DNA from: Rhizobiaceae bacterium
GTDB lineage: Bacteria; Pseudomonadota; Alphaproteobacteria; Rhizobiales; Rhizobiaceae
Length of the DNA stretch: 64,000 nt
Direction of reading: 5' to 3'
NCBI GenBank assembly: GCA_028281105.1
Contig: JANQKQ010000023.1
Coordinates: forward strand, 39,564 to 103,563
Made by a program: the position numbers and the translations under genes. How positions within the stretch are numbered: the stretch's first letter is position 1; the number at the start of each line of letters is the position of its first letter. Shown piece by piece: positions 1-9,690 of this stretch. Under the pieces are notes generated by a model. That model was not told the DNA's origin. It saw only the letters and a program-made list of their open reading frames with translations, and ran no database searches.

Positions 1-1169
1 GGCCGCGGCCTGGAGAGCATCCCGTTCACCACCAGCTCATAGGCGACGCTCTGATCCGCGCTTTCGTCGCTCATGATCTCGCCGGCGCCTTCGAGCACGA
101 AACCGCCGTCCACCGCCGGTCCGGCAAGCGATACGACGATGGTCCGTCCGGTCGACGCGGGGTCATATTCCGCCGTTTGCGTGTCGCTCGCATCCGCACC
201 GGGCAACGATGCCAGCAGTTGCTCATTGCCGATGCCCGTCGCCCGCCGGATCGCCCGCTCGGCATAGAAAGCCAGCTTGCGTTTTCCGGTCCGTGTCATG
301 TTGATGCCGTCGGAACCGCGAAGCCGCTTGATCTGGCCGGAAACGTCCGGACCGGCGCTGACGAACTTGCCTTCCGCGTTGGTAAACCCGTCCCAGATGT
401 CCACGAAGGCGCCGCCCACCGCCTCGCTCTTTTCGCGATAGATCTCGTTGAGCACCAGATAATCGTTCGACATGCGGGTCGAGCGCACCGGCGGCAGGCC
501 CATCCAGATCAGCGGCACACCCTTCTCGTTGACCGTGTTGGCGAGCTGCTCGACCCGTTGGTTGTAATGCCCCGTCCAGGTTTCCGTGAACTTCTCCACC
601 CGGCCGTCGGGAAGACGCATCTGCTGCCGGTCGTTCATGCCCAACAGCACGACCACCGCCGACGGCTTGAATTCGTCCATGTGACCGGCGATGGAGCCTG
701 GCCAATCCTTGACGTCGTCGCGCACGAAACCGGATAGTCCCTGTGACTGATCGACGACGATCACGTTGGCGTTGGCGGCATAGAGCTGTTCCAGACCCCA
801 GGCCAATCCGCCGGCCATGAAATCGCCGACGATGAGGATTTTGGCCGCGTTCTCGCTTTTCTCCACCGCAGCCGGCTCCGGCGCTCGCGCCACCGCCTGG
901 CCCGCGGGCTGCCTACTTCCGGACCGGTTTCGCCGGCGCTCGACGCGCACCCGGCGTCCTCGCTCGATCCTCTCTCGCGCGCGCTGCGCGCGTTCGCGAA
1001 ACGTGCCGCGCTTGCCGAACAGGATTTCGAAGATGTTGCCGGGCTTTTTGGCCTTGGGCTTGGATTGCGCGAACGCCGGCGCAGTGCCCAACAGGCCTCC
1101 CTGCGGCAACGGCGTTATCGCCAGCGCGACAACGATGAGGACAATCGCTTTAACGGCGGTCTTGTACAT
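1..1169 (-). CDS. DUF459-family SGNH hydrolase-like exported protein (3' end cut by window)
   Basis: The reading frame opens at an ATG at 1169 and is still open at base 1, so about 389 codons are visible and the C-terminus is missing. It starts with a Sec signal peptide (MYKTAVKAIVLIVVALA, cleavage likely after APAFA), followed by a basic, Arg-rich linker (RERAQRARERIERGRR). A globular domain begins at AAKILIVGDFMAGGLAWGL, where GDFMAGGL sits in place of the block I GDS motif. VVVLLGMNDRQQM gives the block III-type GxND, and RGSDGINMTRTGKRKLA is the usual DUF459 C-terminal block. DUF459 proteins are periplasmic SGNH-fold proteins of unknown substrate; a role in envelope or polysaccharide deacylation is inference. 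The nucleophile position is Asp-Phe rather than Asp-Ser, so activity is uncertain. The neighbouring lytic transglycosylase gene lies 64 bp upstream on the same strand. Confidence 0.8.
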   Translation of the reverse strand, partial: MYKTAVKAIVLIVVALAITPLPQGGLLGTAPAFAQSKPKAKKPGNIFEILFGKRGTFRERAQRARERIERGRRVRVERRRNRSGSRQPAGQAVARAPEPAAVEKSENAAKILIVGDFMAGGLAWGLEQLYAANANVIVVDQSQGLSGFVRDDVKDWPGSIAGHMDEFKPSAVVVLLGMNDRQQMRLPDGRVEKFTETWTGHYNQRVEQLANTVNEKGVPLIWMGLPPVRSTRMSNDYLVLNEIYREKSEAVGGAFVDIWDGFTNAEGKFVSAGPDVSGQIKRLRGSDGINMTRTGKRKLAFYAERAIRRATGIGNEQLLASLPGADASDTQTAEYDPASTGRTIVVSLAGPAVDGGFVLEGAGEIMSDESADQSVAYELVVNGMLSRPR

Positions 1170-1233
1170 GGCTTCCGGTGGTCTCGTACCACGCGCGGGC
1201 GAACTTGGCACGCAAAACCCGCGTTCAAGCCGG

Positions 1234-2490
1234 CTATCCGCCGTTCAATTTATCCAGCAGCTCGCGCGATGCAACGCCATCCTGCTCAAGTCCGTATTGG
1301 TCCTGATAGGCGCGGATCGCCGCGCGCGAGCCCGAACCGATATTGCCGTCGATATCGCCGTCATAAAGCCCCAGCCGCGCCATGTGCACCTGCACCGCCT
1401 TGCGGCCGATCTCATCGAGCGGCGTATAGCCACGCGGCCAGGGCTGCACGAAGCCGTCGCCGCCACGCAGGCGGTCGGCCAGATGGCCCACGGCCAGCGC
1501 ATATTTATCCGCATTGTTATAGCGTTTGAGCACGAAGAAATTGCGCAGCATCAGGAAGCCGGGACCATCTTTGCCCGCCGGCAGCTTCAGCACCGCCTGG
1601 TCGCTCGGGCGCGGAAACGCCTTGCCGCCTACTCGGCGGAAGCCGGCACGGGCCCATTCGCGCAACGTCATCTGCCTGCCGTCCGCGAGGCTTTTGGCGA
1701 ACCTGGCCGGCAGCTGCACCTCGTAGCCCCAGGTCTTGCCGGTCCGCCAGCCGTTCTTCATGAGCAGGTTGGCGGCACTGGCCAGCGCGTCCGGCACCGA
1801 GTTCCACACGTCGCGCCGCCCGTTGCCGTCGATGTCGACGGCCCAGGCCTGATAGCTCGTCGGGATGAACTGGGTGTGGCCCATCGCGCCCGCCCACGAG
1901 CCCACAAGACCCTCCGCCGAAATGTCGCCCGCCTGGACGATCTTCATCGCGGCGATCAACTGCTTACGGGCGAATTTCGCACGCCGCGCGTCCGCATAGG
2001 CGAGGGTCGCGAGCGCTCGCGCAATCCGGTGCAGCCGGCCTTCCTGCTCTAACGCCTTGCCGTAGGAGGATTCCATCGACCAGATCGCCAGCAGAATGTG
2101 GCGATCCACGCCGAACCGGCTCTCGATCCGGTCGAGCCAGCCCGCATATTGTTGCTTATGCGCCTGGCCGTCGCGAATGATCTGCTCGGAGATGCGCGCA
2201 TCCAGATAATCCCAGACGTTCGATTTGAACTCGGGCTGGTGGTTTGCCGCGCGCAGCACTTCGGGGTCCGGGCTGCTGATGCCGGCAAACACCTTGTCAT
2301 AGGTGGCGCGCTCGACGCCGGATTTGGCGGCGACGTTGCGAAAATCGCGGATCCAGCGCTGAAAGCCCTGATCCGCCTTCATGTCCGTCGGCATGGCCAG
2401 CATCATTGCCAATCCCATCACCGCCAACGCCCGGCCGGCGGCGCGCACCACAACGCTCATCTTAACCGATGACGGCATCGCGATCTCCAT
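1234..2490 (-). CDS. Lytic murein transglycosylase, MltB family, with peptidoglycan-binding domain
   Basis: The product has 418 residues. An N-terminal hydrophobic segment (residues ~15-35) acts as a signal sequence, with no lipobox Cys visible, so a soluble periplasmic form is likely. The SLT_2/MltB catalytic domain spans ~40-330. The catalytic Glu is E140 in WSMESSYG, and the family block GSWAGAMGHTQFIPTSY plus AVDIDGNGRRDVWNS follow. A PG_binding_1 domain is at the C-terminus (~355-418, with MARLGLYDGDIDG and YQDQYGLEQDG). The enzyme cleaves the MurNAc-GlcNAc bond to form 1,6-anhydro ends, for wall remodelling. The length matches the alphaproteobacterial MltB + PG-binding architecture. The DUF459 gene follows on the same strand and may be co-transcribed. 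Confidence 0.92.
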   Translation of the reverse strand: MEIAMPSSVKMSVVVRAAGRALAVMGLAMMLAMPTDMKADQGFQRWIRDFRNVAAKSGVERATYDKVFAGISSPDPEVLRAANHQPEFKSNVWDYLDARISEQIIRDGQAHKQQYAGWLDRIESRFGVDRHILLAIWSMESSYGKALEQEGRLHRIARALATLAYADARRAKFARKQLIAAMKIVQAGDISAEGLVGSWAGAMGHTQFIPTSYQAWAVDIDGNGRRDVWNSVPDALASAANLLMKNGWRTGKTWGYEVQLPARFAKSLADGRQMTLREWARAGFRRVGGKAFPRPSDQAVLKLPAGKDGPGFLMLRNFFVLKRYNNADKYALAVGHLADRLRGGDGFVQPWPRGYTPLDEIGRKAVQVHMARLGLYDGDIDGNIGSGSRAAIRAYQDQYGLEQDGVASRELLDKLNGG

Positions 2491-2592
2491 TCGCCTACTT
2501 TATTAGCAGATTCTGGCAAAAACCGACCCGGCCCGGCGACGGCCGCAACTGGTCGCGCGGACCTTGTACCGCGGCGCGGGTCAACAATTGGT

Positions 2593-2609
2593 TTACCGGA
2601 GCATTAACC
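2593..2609. promoter_or_regulatory. Possible CtrA-like half-site pair upstream of the lytic transglycosylase
   Basis: TTAC, seven bases, then TTAACC lies ~100 bp upstream of the transglycosylase start (2490). The CtrA consensus of alphaproteobacteria is TTAA-N7-TTAA(C). One half is imperfect and such short motifs occur by chance, so this is a weak call. Confidence 0.2.
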
Positions 2610-2655
2610 AGGGAAGAACCGGTCGCGCGACAACCGCGCGATTGGGCGTGAGCCG

Positions 2656-3651
2656 CTAGCTGGCCTGGCGCAGTCGCGGCAGATTGGCTTCCCACGCCAA
2701 CGCGCTGGAGATGATCGCATCGAGATCGTCATATCGCGGCTTCCAGCCCAGCCGGCTCATCAACCGGTCGGCGTTCGCCACCATTTGGGAGATGTCGCCC
2801 GGCCTGCGCGCGCCGTTGCGCACCTCGAAATCGCTGCCCGAGATGCGTTTGACCGCCTCGATCACCTCGAGCACGGAGTAGCCCTGTCCATAGCCGCAAT
2901 TGGCGGTGAACTTAAGCCCGCCGCCGCGCAGGAAACCAAGAGCCGCATAGTGCGCATTCACCAGATCGCTGACATGGATGAAATCGCGCACGCCGGTGCC
3001 GTCGCGCGTGTCGTAATCGGTGCCATGCACCACCAGATGGCTGCGCTTGCCCAGCGCCGCCTCGCAGGCCAGCCGGATGAGATGGGTCGCGCCGTCGCTG
3101 GAAAGGCCAGTGCGGCCGGCGGGATCCGCGCCGGCGACGTTGAAGTAGCGCAGCATGACGTAGCGCAGATCGTGAGCCACCGCGACGTCGCGGATCATCA
3201 TCTCCGTCATCAGCTTCGACGCGCCATAGGGCGACATCGGCGCCAGCACCGCGTTTTCTTTTATCGGCTCGCCGTCCACCGGGTCCCCATAGACGGCGGC
3301 GGTGGACGAAAAGATGAACTTGTCGACGCCACGGTTGACCGCCGCGGCGACGAGGCTGCGCGATTTGGCCGTGTTGTTCTCGTAGTATTTGAGCGGATTG
3401 CGCACCGATTCAGGCACCACCGCCGAGCCGGCGAAGTGGATGATCGCGTCGATGTCGCGATCAGCGATGATCTGTTCGGAGAGCTTGCGGTCGCCCACAT
3501 CGGCGACGATCAGCTCGGCGCGCTCTGGAACCGCCCAGGCAAAGCCCGTGGACAAATCATCGAGCACCACCACGTCCTCGCCGTGGTCGAGCAATTCCCA
3601 GACCATATGGGAGCCGATATAGCCGGCTCCACCAGTAACCAACACTGCCAT
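2656..3651 (-). CDS. galE: UDP-glucose 4-epimerase
   Basis: This is a 331-residue extended SDR enzyme. The NAD-binding motif TGGAGYIGSH is at residues 6-15, followed by DDLSTG. Catalytic residues are the Ser pair in FSSTAAVYG (~115-116) and Tyr142/Lys146 in SPYGASK. The Y-(x)3-K spacing, MLRYFNVAGADP and RDFIHVSDLV are GalE signatures. It interconverts UDP-glucose and UDP-galactose for surface polysaccharides. It is transcribed divergently from galU (127 bp between the starts), so the two nucleotide-sugar genes probably serve exopolysaccharide or LPS synthesis. Length is usual for the bacterial family (~330-340). Confidence 0.95.
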   Translation of the reverse strand: MAVLVTGGAGYIGSHMVWELLDHGEDVVVLDDLSTGFAWAVPERAELIVADVGDRKLSEQIIADRDIDAIIHFAGSAVVPESVRNPLKYYENNTAKSRSLVAAAVNRGVDKFIFSSTAAVYGDPVDGEPIKENAVLAPMSPYGASKLMTEMMIRDVAVAHDLRYVMLRYFNVAGADPAGRTGLSSDGATHLIRLACEAALGKRSHLVVHGTDYDTRDGTGVRDFIHVSDLVNAHYAALGFLRGGGLKFTANCGYGQGYSVLEVIEAVKRISGSDFEVRNGARRPGDISQMVANADRLMSRLGWKPRYDDLDAIISSALAWEANLPRLRQAS

Positions 3652-3778
3652 GACGCCCGCCGGATTGTCGTTATTGGGGTGTCACAGGCTAACAAGGAAA
3701 ACTTAGGATTGAATAAACCGTCGGATGGTAGTTTACCGATTCCGTTCAAGCATTTGTAACCAGGCAAGAAACGCTCCA

Positions 3779-4666
3779 ATGACCAGCTTCAAGCCCGTGC
3801 GCAAGGCGGTTTTTCCGGTCGCCGGACTGGGCACCCGGTTCCTTCCCGCAACCAAAGCGGTGCCCAAGGAGATGCTGACCGTCGTCGACAAACCGGTCAT
3901 CCAGTACGCCGTGGAAGAGGCGCGCGCCGCCGGCATCGAGCATTTCATTTTCGTGACCGGGCGCAACAAGTCGGTGATCGAGGATCACTTCGATATCCAG
4001 GTCGAGTTGGAACAGACCCTGCGCGAGCGCGGCAAGGCGGAGGCGCTGGCCACCCTGGCCGAGTTCCTGCCCGGTCCCGGCCAGACTTCGTTCACCCGTC
4101 AGCAGGAGCCGCTGGGCCTCGGCCACGCGGTTTGGTGCGCGCGCGAGCTCGTCGGCGACGAGCCGTTCGCATTGCTGCTGCCCGACATGGTGATGCAGGA
4201 CGTGGACGGCTGCCTTTCGTCCATGGTCAGGCTGTATGAGCGCACCGGCGGCAACATCATCGCCACCGAGGAGGTGGCCTGGGAAGAGACCCACAAATAC
4301 GGTGTGGTCGAAACCGGGGAGGCGGTCGACGGCGGCTTCCAGATCACCGGCATGGTGGAAAAACCGCCGGCCGGCACCGCGCCGTCGAACCTGTTCATCA
4401 ACGGCCGCTACATCCTGCAGCCGGAGATCTTCGCCATCCTGTCAGAACATCAGAAGGGTGCGGGCGGCGAGATCCAGATCACTGACGCGATGGCCCGGCT
4501 GATGCAGATCCAGAAGTTCTACGGCTACCGGTTCACCGGCCGCACTTTCGACTGCGGCTCCAAGGAGGGTTTCGTAAAAGCCAATGTGGCGTTCGCCATG
4601 TGGCAACCGGAACTGGCCGACGCGCTGCGCCCCGAATTCGAGGCGTTGATCGAACAAGCTGAATGA
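3779..4666 (+). CDS. galU: UTP--glucose-1-phosphate uridylyltransferase
   Basis: From the chosen ATG the protein has 295 residues, the usual GalU size. The frame also has an earlier ATG at 3725, but family homology begins only at [17 protein letters not shown], so the later start is preferred. The nucleotidyl-transferase motif [17 protein letters not shown] occupies residues ~16-32. [11 protein letters not shown] and LLPDMVMQD (metal and sugar-phosphate binding) follow, and EKPP and [13 protein letters not shown] are present further on. It makes UDP-glucose from UTP and glucose-1-phosphate, the substrate of the neighbouring galE. Its 3' end is 12 bp from the convergent beta-barrel gene. Confidence 0.93.
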   Translation: MTSFKPVRKAVFPVAGLGTRFLPATKAVPKEMLTVVDKPVIQYAVEEARAAGIEHFIFVTGRNKSVIEDHFDIQVELEQTLRERGKAEALATLAEFLPGPGQTSFTRQQEPLGLGHAVWCARELVGDEPFALLLPDMVMQDVDGCLSSMVRLYERTGGNIIATEEVAWEETHKYGVVETGEAVDGGFQITGMVEKPPAGTAPSNLFINGRYILQPEIFAILSEHQKGAGGEIQITDAMARLMQIQKFYGYRFTGRTFDCGSKEGFVKANVAFAMWQPELADALRPEFEALIEQAE

Positions 4667-4678
4667 CGGCGCGCTCCA

Positions 4679-6157
4679 TCACCTGCGCATAGTGAGGCCC
4701 ATCGTGATCGTGGTCGACTCGTAGGAGGTGCCGGCGGCCGAGGATTCCAGCGCCTGATACTCGGCGTCCGCCGACAAGGCGACGAAGCGGTTGAACCAGT
4801 GATCCACGCCGACGCCGACCGTATAGAGCGTGTCGGTGCGGCCCAGGCTGTCATAGCTCGTGTAGTCGACGCCCGCCGTCGCGTTCACCTCCAGGTTGGC
4901 ACGAACCCGCCGGGTGGCGACCAGATTGGCGCCGTAAGCCACCGACCCGTTCTGGCCGGCCTGCGTCGATCCGCCCAGGTCGGTCGACAAGGTCAGCGCA
5001 ACATTGCTGTCGCGCTCCGGCGACCAGTTAAGCGTCCCGTCCACGGTGATCCCGGCCAGATCCTCGATGGCGTCGTCCTCGAAACTCTGCCGCGAGTAGC
5101 CGATGGCAACCTCGCCGGTCAGCTTCTCGTTCAGATCGATCTCGACGCCGCCACGCAAACCGACCGTGACGGAATCGCGCCGCTGACCGTTGCGATCAAG
5201 CGCAAGGTCGTGGACGTCGGTGGCGATCCCGGCCTCGACGAACGGCTGGAACGCCGGGCTTGCGCCATAGCCCAGCCGGGCGGACACGCCAAATGCGTTG
5301 AGGTTGCGGTCGCTCTGGTCGAGCACGCCGCCGCCGATCAACGTGGCATTTTCGTAGACCTCCCGGCCGGCCGAGCCACGCAGGGTGAAATCCAGCTTGC
5401 CGCCATCGCGCTCCAATTCCACATAGCCGCCGAACTCATGCGCACCGGCGCGACCGTCCACGGACGATGACAGATTGGCGCTCGAAGCGCTTTCGGTGGC
5501 GTATTCGTAGTTGGAGCCGAAAGCGAGGCTGAAACCGTTGCGCAGATCGAACCGCAACTCGCCGTCGACGGCGGCCTGCGGGATCGGGTCGGTGTCAGCG
5601 TCGATCCGCTCGGTATATTCGCCGGCCGCGGTGACGGTCAGTTGGTGGCGAGCCCAGTCCGAGCGCAGCTCGAGTTCGGCCTCGGTGCGCGAAATCAGCC
5701 CGGCTTCCCCGCCCGCCGAATAGGCGCTGTTGCTGGCCACGCCGATGCTCTGGGTCAATCGGGGAAACAGCAGCAAGCTGCCCATGCGCATTCCGATCGG
5801 TTCGAACGGATCGCCGGCATCGACGGCCGGACTACCCGGTTCGACCACACCCTGGGCCACGTTGGTCCGGCCCGCCGGCCCTGGGCCAGCTTCCCCATCG
5901 TCCGCTACCGCGGCGTCGGTCAGCCTGGTGGCGATTCCATCATTGATGGGTAGCGCCTGAGGCGCGCCGCCGGCTCCAGCTTCATCATCGGTTTCATCAC
6001 CACTAAGCGCCGGCCGCAACAACAGCTCGTCCAGCGGACCGGCATCGTCCACCGGCCCTGCCGACTGCGCAAACGCCGCCGATGCGCCGGCAAGCGTCAA
6101 CACTCCCGCCAGCAGGTGCGACAAACCCCATGCGAGAGGAAACCGCGCTTCGCCCAC
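4679..6157 (-). CDS. Outer-membrane beta-barrel protein (BBP2-type)
   Basis: The 492-residue product has a signal peptide (residues ~1-30, ending ASAAFAQS), then a low-complexity acidic/Pro/Gly linker (~31-120). A long run of alternating hydrophobic/polar strands extends to the C-terminus (for example RHQLTVTAAGEYTERID, GFSLAFGSNYEYATES, NLEVNATAGVDYTSYD). This pattern is that of the putative beta-barrel porin-2/outer-membrane beta-barrel family (PF10082), common in rhizobia and often linked to surface polysaccharide genes. The C-terminus ends TMGLTMRR, not the classical final Phe. Convergent with galU and divergent from the kdsD/kpsF gene, it sits in an envelope-biogenesis neighbourhood. The substrate, if it is a channel, is not predictable. 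Confidence 0.75.
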   Translation of the reverse strand: MGEARFPLAWGLSHLLAGVLTLAGASAAFAQSAGPVDDAGPLDELLLRPALSGDETDDEAGAGGAPQALPINDGIATRLTDAAVADDGEAGPGPAGRTNVAQGVVEPGSPAVDAGDPFEPIGMRMGSLLLFPRLTQSIGVASNSAYSAGGEAGLISRTEAELELRSDWARHQLTVTAAGEYTERIDADTDPIPQAAVDGELRFDLRNGFSLAFGSNYEYATESASSANLSSSVDGRAGAHEFGGYVELERDGGKLDFTLRGSAGREVYENATLIGGGVLDQSDRNLNAFGVSARLGYGASPAFQPFVEAGIATDVHDLALDRNGQRRDSVTVGLRGGVEIDLNEKLTGEVAIGYSRQSFEDDAIEDLAGITVDGTLNWSPERDSNVALTLSTDLGGSTQAGQNGSVAYGANLVATRRVRANLEVNATAGVDYTSYDSLGRTDTLYTVGVGVDHWFNRFVALSADAEYQALESSAAGTSYESTTITMGLTMRR

Positions 6158-6284
6158 GTGCCTGCCCGTTCAGCTTCGTCAAATCTTGCCAAACGGTAAA
6201 GGCTTGTGGTTAACGCTTGGTTTCGCGCGGGCGATCGGCGGGCACGTCTTGGCAGCCGGTCGCCGCATGATAAGGTCGATCGCC

Positions 6285-7256
6285 ATGAACGCCTCTGACA
6301 TCGTCCGTTCCGCCCTGCGCACGGTGGAAATTGAGCGCGCGGGCTTGGGCGCGCTCGAGCAGGCCCTGCGCGGCGCGCTGGCCGACCCGTTCAACGCTGC
6401 GGTGGAAACCTGTCGGGGGATTTCCGGTCGTGTGATCGTCACCGGGGTGGGCAAGAGCGGCCATATCGGCTCGAAGCTGGCCGCCACCTTCGCCTCGACG
6501 GGCACGCCGGCCTTCTTCGTCCACCCGGCCGAGGCCAATCACGGCGATCTGGGCATGATCGCGCCCGACGACGTGATCATTGCCATGTCCTGGTCCGGCG
6601 AAAACACCGAGTTTCAGGGCATTCTCGCCTACTCGCGAAGGTTTTCCATCCCGCTGATCGCGATCACGTCCAACGCCGCCTCCACCCTGGCCCGCGAAGC
6701 TGATCTATGCCTGGAACTGCCGCGCGAGGAGGAGGCCTGCCCGAACGGGCTGGCGCCGACCACCTCGGCGATGATGATGCTGGCGATCGGCGATGCGCTC
6801 GCCGTGGCGCTGTTGGAGAGCCGGGGCTTTTCGGCGTCGGATTTCCGCATCTTTCACCCCGGCGGCCAGTTAGGCGCCAACCTCACTCTGGTCCGCGACA
6901 TCATGCACGGCGGCGGCGAGATGCCGCTGGCGAGCCCCGACACCGCCATGTCGGAGGCGATCCTGGTGATATCGCAGAAGGGGTTCGGCTGCGTCGGCAT
7001 CGTCGACGATGACGGCAGGTTGGTCGGCATCATCACCGACGGCGACCTGCGCCGCAACATGGCCAACGACATGTTGCAGATGGCCGCCGGCGACGTGATG
7101 ACCGCCGGCCCCAAGACGGTCCGCCCGGAGACGCTTGCCAGCGCCGCGATCGCGCTGATCAATGAATCGGCGATCACCACCCTGTTCGTCACCGAAGACG
7201 ACAGGCCCGTGGGCATTTTGCACATGCACGATCTGCTGCGGATCGGGGTGGCCTAG
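6285..7256 (+). CDS. kdsD: Arabinose-5-phosphate isomerase (KdsD/KpsF/GutQ family)
   Basis: This enzyme isomerises D-ribulose-5-phosphate to D-arabinose-5-phosphate, the first step toward KDO for LPS or capsule. From the ATG at 6285 it has 323 residues, close to the E. coli enzyme. An AAGG ribosome site lies 9 nt upstream, which is why this start is preferred to the in-frame ATG at 6267 or the frame opening at 6186. The SIS domain has GVGKSGHIGSKLAATFAS, FFVHPAEANHGDLGMI and SWSGENTE. Two CBS domains follow, one starting at RDIMHGGGEMPL and one at GDVMTAGPKTV. It ends with a 4-bp tail-to-tail overlap with hemH. KdsD and KpsF cannot be separated by sequence alone. Confidence 0.92.
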   Translation: MNASDIVRSALRTVEIERAGLGALEQALRGALADPFNAAVETCRGISGRVIVTGVGKSGHIGSKLAATFASTGTPAFFVHPAEANHGDLGMIAPDDVIIAMSWSGENTEFQGILAYSRRFSIPLIAITSNAASTLAREADLCLELPREEEACPNGLAPTTSAMMMLAIGDALAVALLESRGFSASDFRIFHPGGQLGANLTLVRDIMHGGGEMPLASPDTAMSEAILVISQKGFGCVGIVDDDGRLVGIITDGDLRRNMANDMLQMAAGDVMTAGPKTVRPETLASAAIALINESAITTLFVTEDDRPVGILHMHDLLRIGVA

Positions 7257-8317
7257 ATCCACCCTCCCAATTCTCGCCGCACGATGTGCTCGATCACCTT
7301 CATTCCCGCCTCGGAATCGTTGAGGCACGGGATGTGTGAGAACCGCTCGCCGCCATGCTCATGGAAGCTGGCGGCCGCCTCTACCGCAATTTCCTCCAGC
7401 GTTTCCAGACAGTCGGACACGAAACCCGGGTTGAAGACCGCCAGGTTCTTGATCCCCTGATCCGCCAACTCCTCCACCGTCTTGTCGGTGTAGGGCTGCA
7501 ACCATTCCTCCGGCCCGAAGCGCGACTGGAAGCAGGTGAGCAGCCGGCCGGACTTCCAGCCCAGCCGCGCCTCCAGCAGGCGGCTCGTCTTCTTGCAGTG
7601 GCAATAGTAAGGATCGCCCCTGTCGAAATAGCTCTGCGGGATGCCGTGATATGAGGCGATGACCTTCTCCGGCTCGAAGTCGAGACCTGCCAGGTGCTGC
7701 TCGATCGAGGTCGCCAGGGCGTCGATATAGACGGGATCGTCATGCCACGCATAGGCCGTGCGGATTGCCGGCATCCAACGCATCGCCGAAAGCGCCTGGA
7801 ACAGCTTGTCGTTCACCGTCGCCGTCGTGGTTGCGGAATATTGCGGATACAGCGGAACGGCTAAAATTCGCTCGCACCCTTGCTCCTGCAATGCCGCGAC
7901 ACGATCGCGGATCGACGGCTGGCCGTAGCGCATTGCCCAGTCGACGATCAGGTTTCGATGGGACGCCAGCGACACAGCCAGATGGTCCGACTGGCTGCGG
8001 GTGAAAGTGCGCAACGGCGATTCATCGCGTTCATGGTTCCAGATCTTCGCGTAGGCCGCCCCCGATCTGGCCGGGCGCGTATTGAGTACGATGCCAAAGA
8101 GAATCGGATACCAGATCGCGCGCGGCCACTCGATCACGCGCACATCGGTAAGGAACTCCGCCAGATAGCGGCGCATATTGGCTTTGTCGTATCCGTCCGG
8201 CGTGCCCAGATTGATCAGCAGCACACCGACCTTGCCGGACCGCACCGTCGGGTGATCCGCTGGCCGGGGATTCATCGCCGTGTCTGTGGTATTATTGGCG
8301 GACTTCCGATCGGCCAT
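7253..8317 (-). CDS. hemH: Ferrochelatase
   Basis: HemH inserts Fe2+ into protoporphyrin IX to make protoheme. The 354-residue protein contains the family signature ASYHGIPQSYFDRGD, with the metal-binding His at position 224. DPYYCHCKKTS, FQSRFGPEEWLQPYT and the acidic block FNPGFVSDCLETLEEI (containing the second conserved Glu) are also present. The start at 8317 has a GAGGAG ribosome site 7 nt upstream. About 25 N-terminal residues precede the first conserved strand (VGVLLINLGTPDG). The gene is 120 bp downstream of the metal exporter on the same strand, so both may respond to the Fur/Mur-type operator upstream of the exporter (inference). Confidence 0.96.
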   Translation of the reverse strand: MADRKSANNTTDTAMNPRPADHPTVRSGKVGVLLINLGTPDGYDKANMRRYLAEFLTDVRVIEWPRAIWYPILFGIVLNTRPARSGAAYAKIWNHERDESPLRTFTRSQSDHLAVSLASHRNLIVDWAMRYGQPSIRDRVAALQEQGCERILAVPLYPQYSATTTATVNDKLFQALSAMRWMPAIRTAYAWHDDPVYIDALATSIEQHLAGLDFEPEKVIASYHGIPQSYFDRGDPYYCHCKKTSRLLEARLGWKSGRLLTCFQSRFGPEEWLQPYTDKTVEELADQGIKNLAVFNPGFVSDCLETLEEIAVEAAASFHEHGGERFSHIPCLNDSEAGMKVIEHIVRRELGGWI

Positions 8318-8437
8318 CGCGCGGCTCCTCGCCCGCCTCTTTAGAAAGGTTCAAAGCGAGAAGATAGGGCACCCGCGCGGTCGATCAAGTCTGCCCGGTC
8401 AGCTGATTGATTTGTCGCACGATCGCGCTGCTGGGAG

Positions 8438-9640
8438 TTACGTCCCCACCAGGAACATCCAGCCGTAGCCGATGATGAAGGCGGGAATGGCGCTGTACAG
8501 CGTCGCCAGTATCGCGGCGCGCGGCGCCAGCGCCAGCGCCGGGAACAGCGCATCGCCGTCGTTGGCGATGGCGTTGGCAAGCTGCGCCGACATCGGGATG
8601 GCGCCGGCCAGATACAGCGACGTGACGACGATCTGCGGCCCGCAACCGGGGATGAAACCGATCAGGATGGCGATCGTCGGCATCGCGAATATGAAACCCT
8701 TGAACATTTCGCCGAGATCGACGCCGCCAAACACCACCAACAATTCGAAGCTGACGAAGGCCAGCACCACCCAGGCGGTGACGAAGTTTGTATCCTTGAC
8801 CACCCTTGTGACCAGCGGGTCTTCGATGCGCGAATCCGCGCCGATGGCGCTGATCGGCCGTTTGGAGAACGCCCACAGTGTGATGGAAAGCCCGGCACCG
8901 ATAAAGCCAAGCCACAAGGTCGGCTGCATCGAGGCCCAAGGCCCGAACCATTCGTCGACCTCGACCAGGAACGCCAGGAAGATGCCGGCCACCAGGCCGA
9001 CCGCCACAAGAGCGATCCACAGCCAGTAGACATTGGGTACACGCTCGCCGACGAGCCCGCCGAAACGCGGCTCGTCGATCGCGTCGGCGCCGTCGACCTT
9101 GTCGCGCTCGACCATCATGAAGTCGTCGTCGTGAATGGCATCGGCGATCCAGCCGGTGATGATGCCCGCCACCAGGCTTAAGGAAAACACGATGACCGCC
9201 GAAGTCGGATCGCGCGCGATCAGCAGGAACGCCGCGTCCCCCATCGTCGCCACCAGCACCGAGATCAGCGCGCCGAAACTGGCATAGCCCTTGGTAAACT
9301 GCGTCACGACGATGATCGCCCCGCCGCAGCCCGGCAGCACGCCCAATGCGCTGGCGATCAGCGGCTGCAGGCGGCGGTTGTTGGCCATCACCTGACCGAG
9401 ATTGAAGGAGAACGCCCGCTCCAGCCAGAACACCAGCGCCAATGTGGCGGCCACGAACACCGAGACCGCCAGAAACGCGTCGGCCATCGACTCCATCAGC
9501 ACTTGGCGCGAGGAACTCGACGCCAGCAGCAGAAACAGCAGGAAGCCGAACAATATCAACCGCCAGCGATTGGCCTTCATCCGGCCGAAAAGGCTCGGAC
9601 CTTCCCCGGCTGAATGGGTTGCTGCAACCGAGTCGCCCAT
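8438..9640 (-). CDS. Putative 10-TM heavy-metal (manganese) exporter, PF11449 family
   Basis: The 400-residue integral membrane protein has about ten hydrophobic segments and an internal repeat. LPGCGGAIIVVTQFTKGYAS in the first half matches IPGCGPQIVVTSLYLAGAIP in the second, and GDAAFLL matches GDALFPAL. The paired PGCG motifs inside membrane segments are characteristic of the putative manganese transporter family PF11449, which includes Mn efflux proteins of the MneA type. An acidic cytoplasmic loop (AIHDDDFMMVERDKVDGADAID) separates the halves. A purine-rich ribosome site (AAAGGTAGAAG) precedes the ATG at 9640. A Fur-like operator lies ~50 bp upstream. Mn as substrate is inferred from family and operator; another divalent or oxyanion substrate is possible. 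Confidence 0.8.
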   Translation of the reverse strand: MGDSVAATHSAGEGPSLFGRMKANRWRLILFGFLLFLLLASSSSRQVLMESMADAFLAVSVFVAATLALVFWLERAFSFNLGQVMANNRRLQPLIASALGVLPGCGGAIIVVTQFTKGYASFGALISVLVATMGDAAFLLIARDPTSAVIVFSLSLVAGIITGWIADAIHDDDFMMVERDKVDGADAIDEPRFGGLVGERVPNVYWLWIALVAVGLVAGIFLAFLVEVDEWFGPWASMQPTLWLGFIGAGLSITLWAFSKRPISAIGADSRIEDPLVTRVVKDTNFVTAWVVLAFVSFELLVVFGGVDLGEMFKGFIFAMPTIAILIGFIPGCGPQIVVTSLYLAGAIPMSAQLANAIANDGDALFPALALAPRAAILATLYSAIPAFIIGYGWMFLVGT

Positions 9641-9690
9641 AGAACTTCTACCTTTGCCTCGCAGCAGCGGTCACGCATCGTGCTCGTGGC

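Noticed and set aside
1..1169. Truncated DUF459 gene as a pseudogene
   Set aside because: The frame is intact up to the first base; it is cut by the window edge only.
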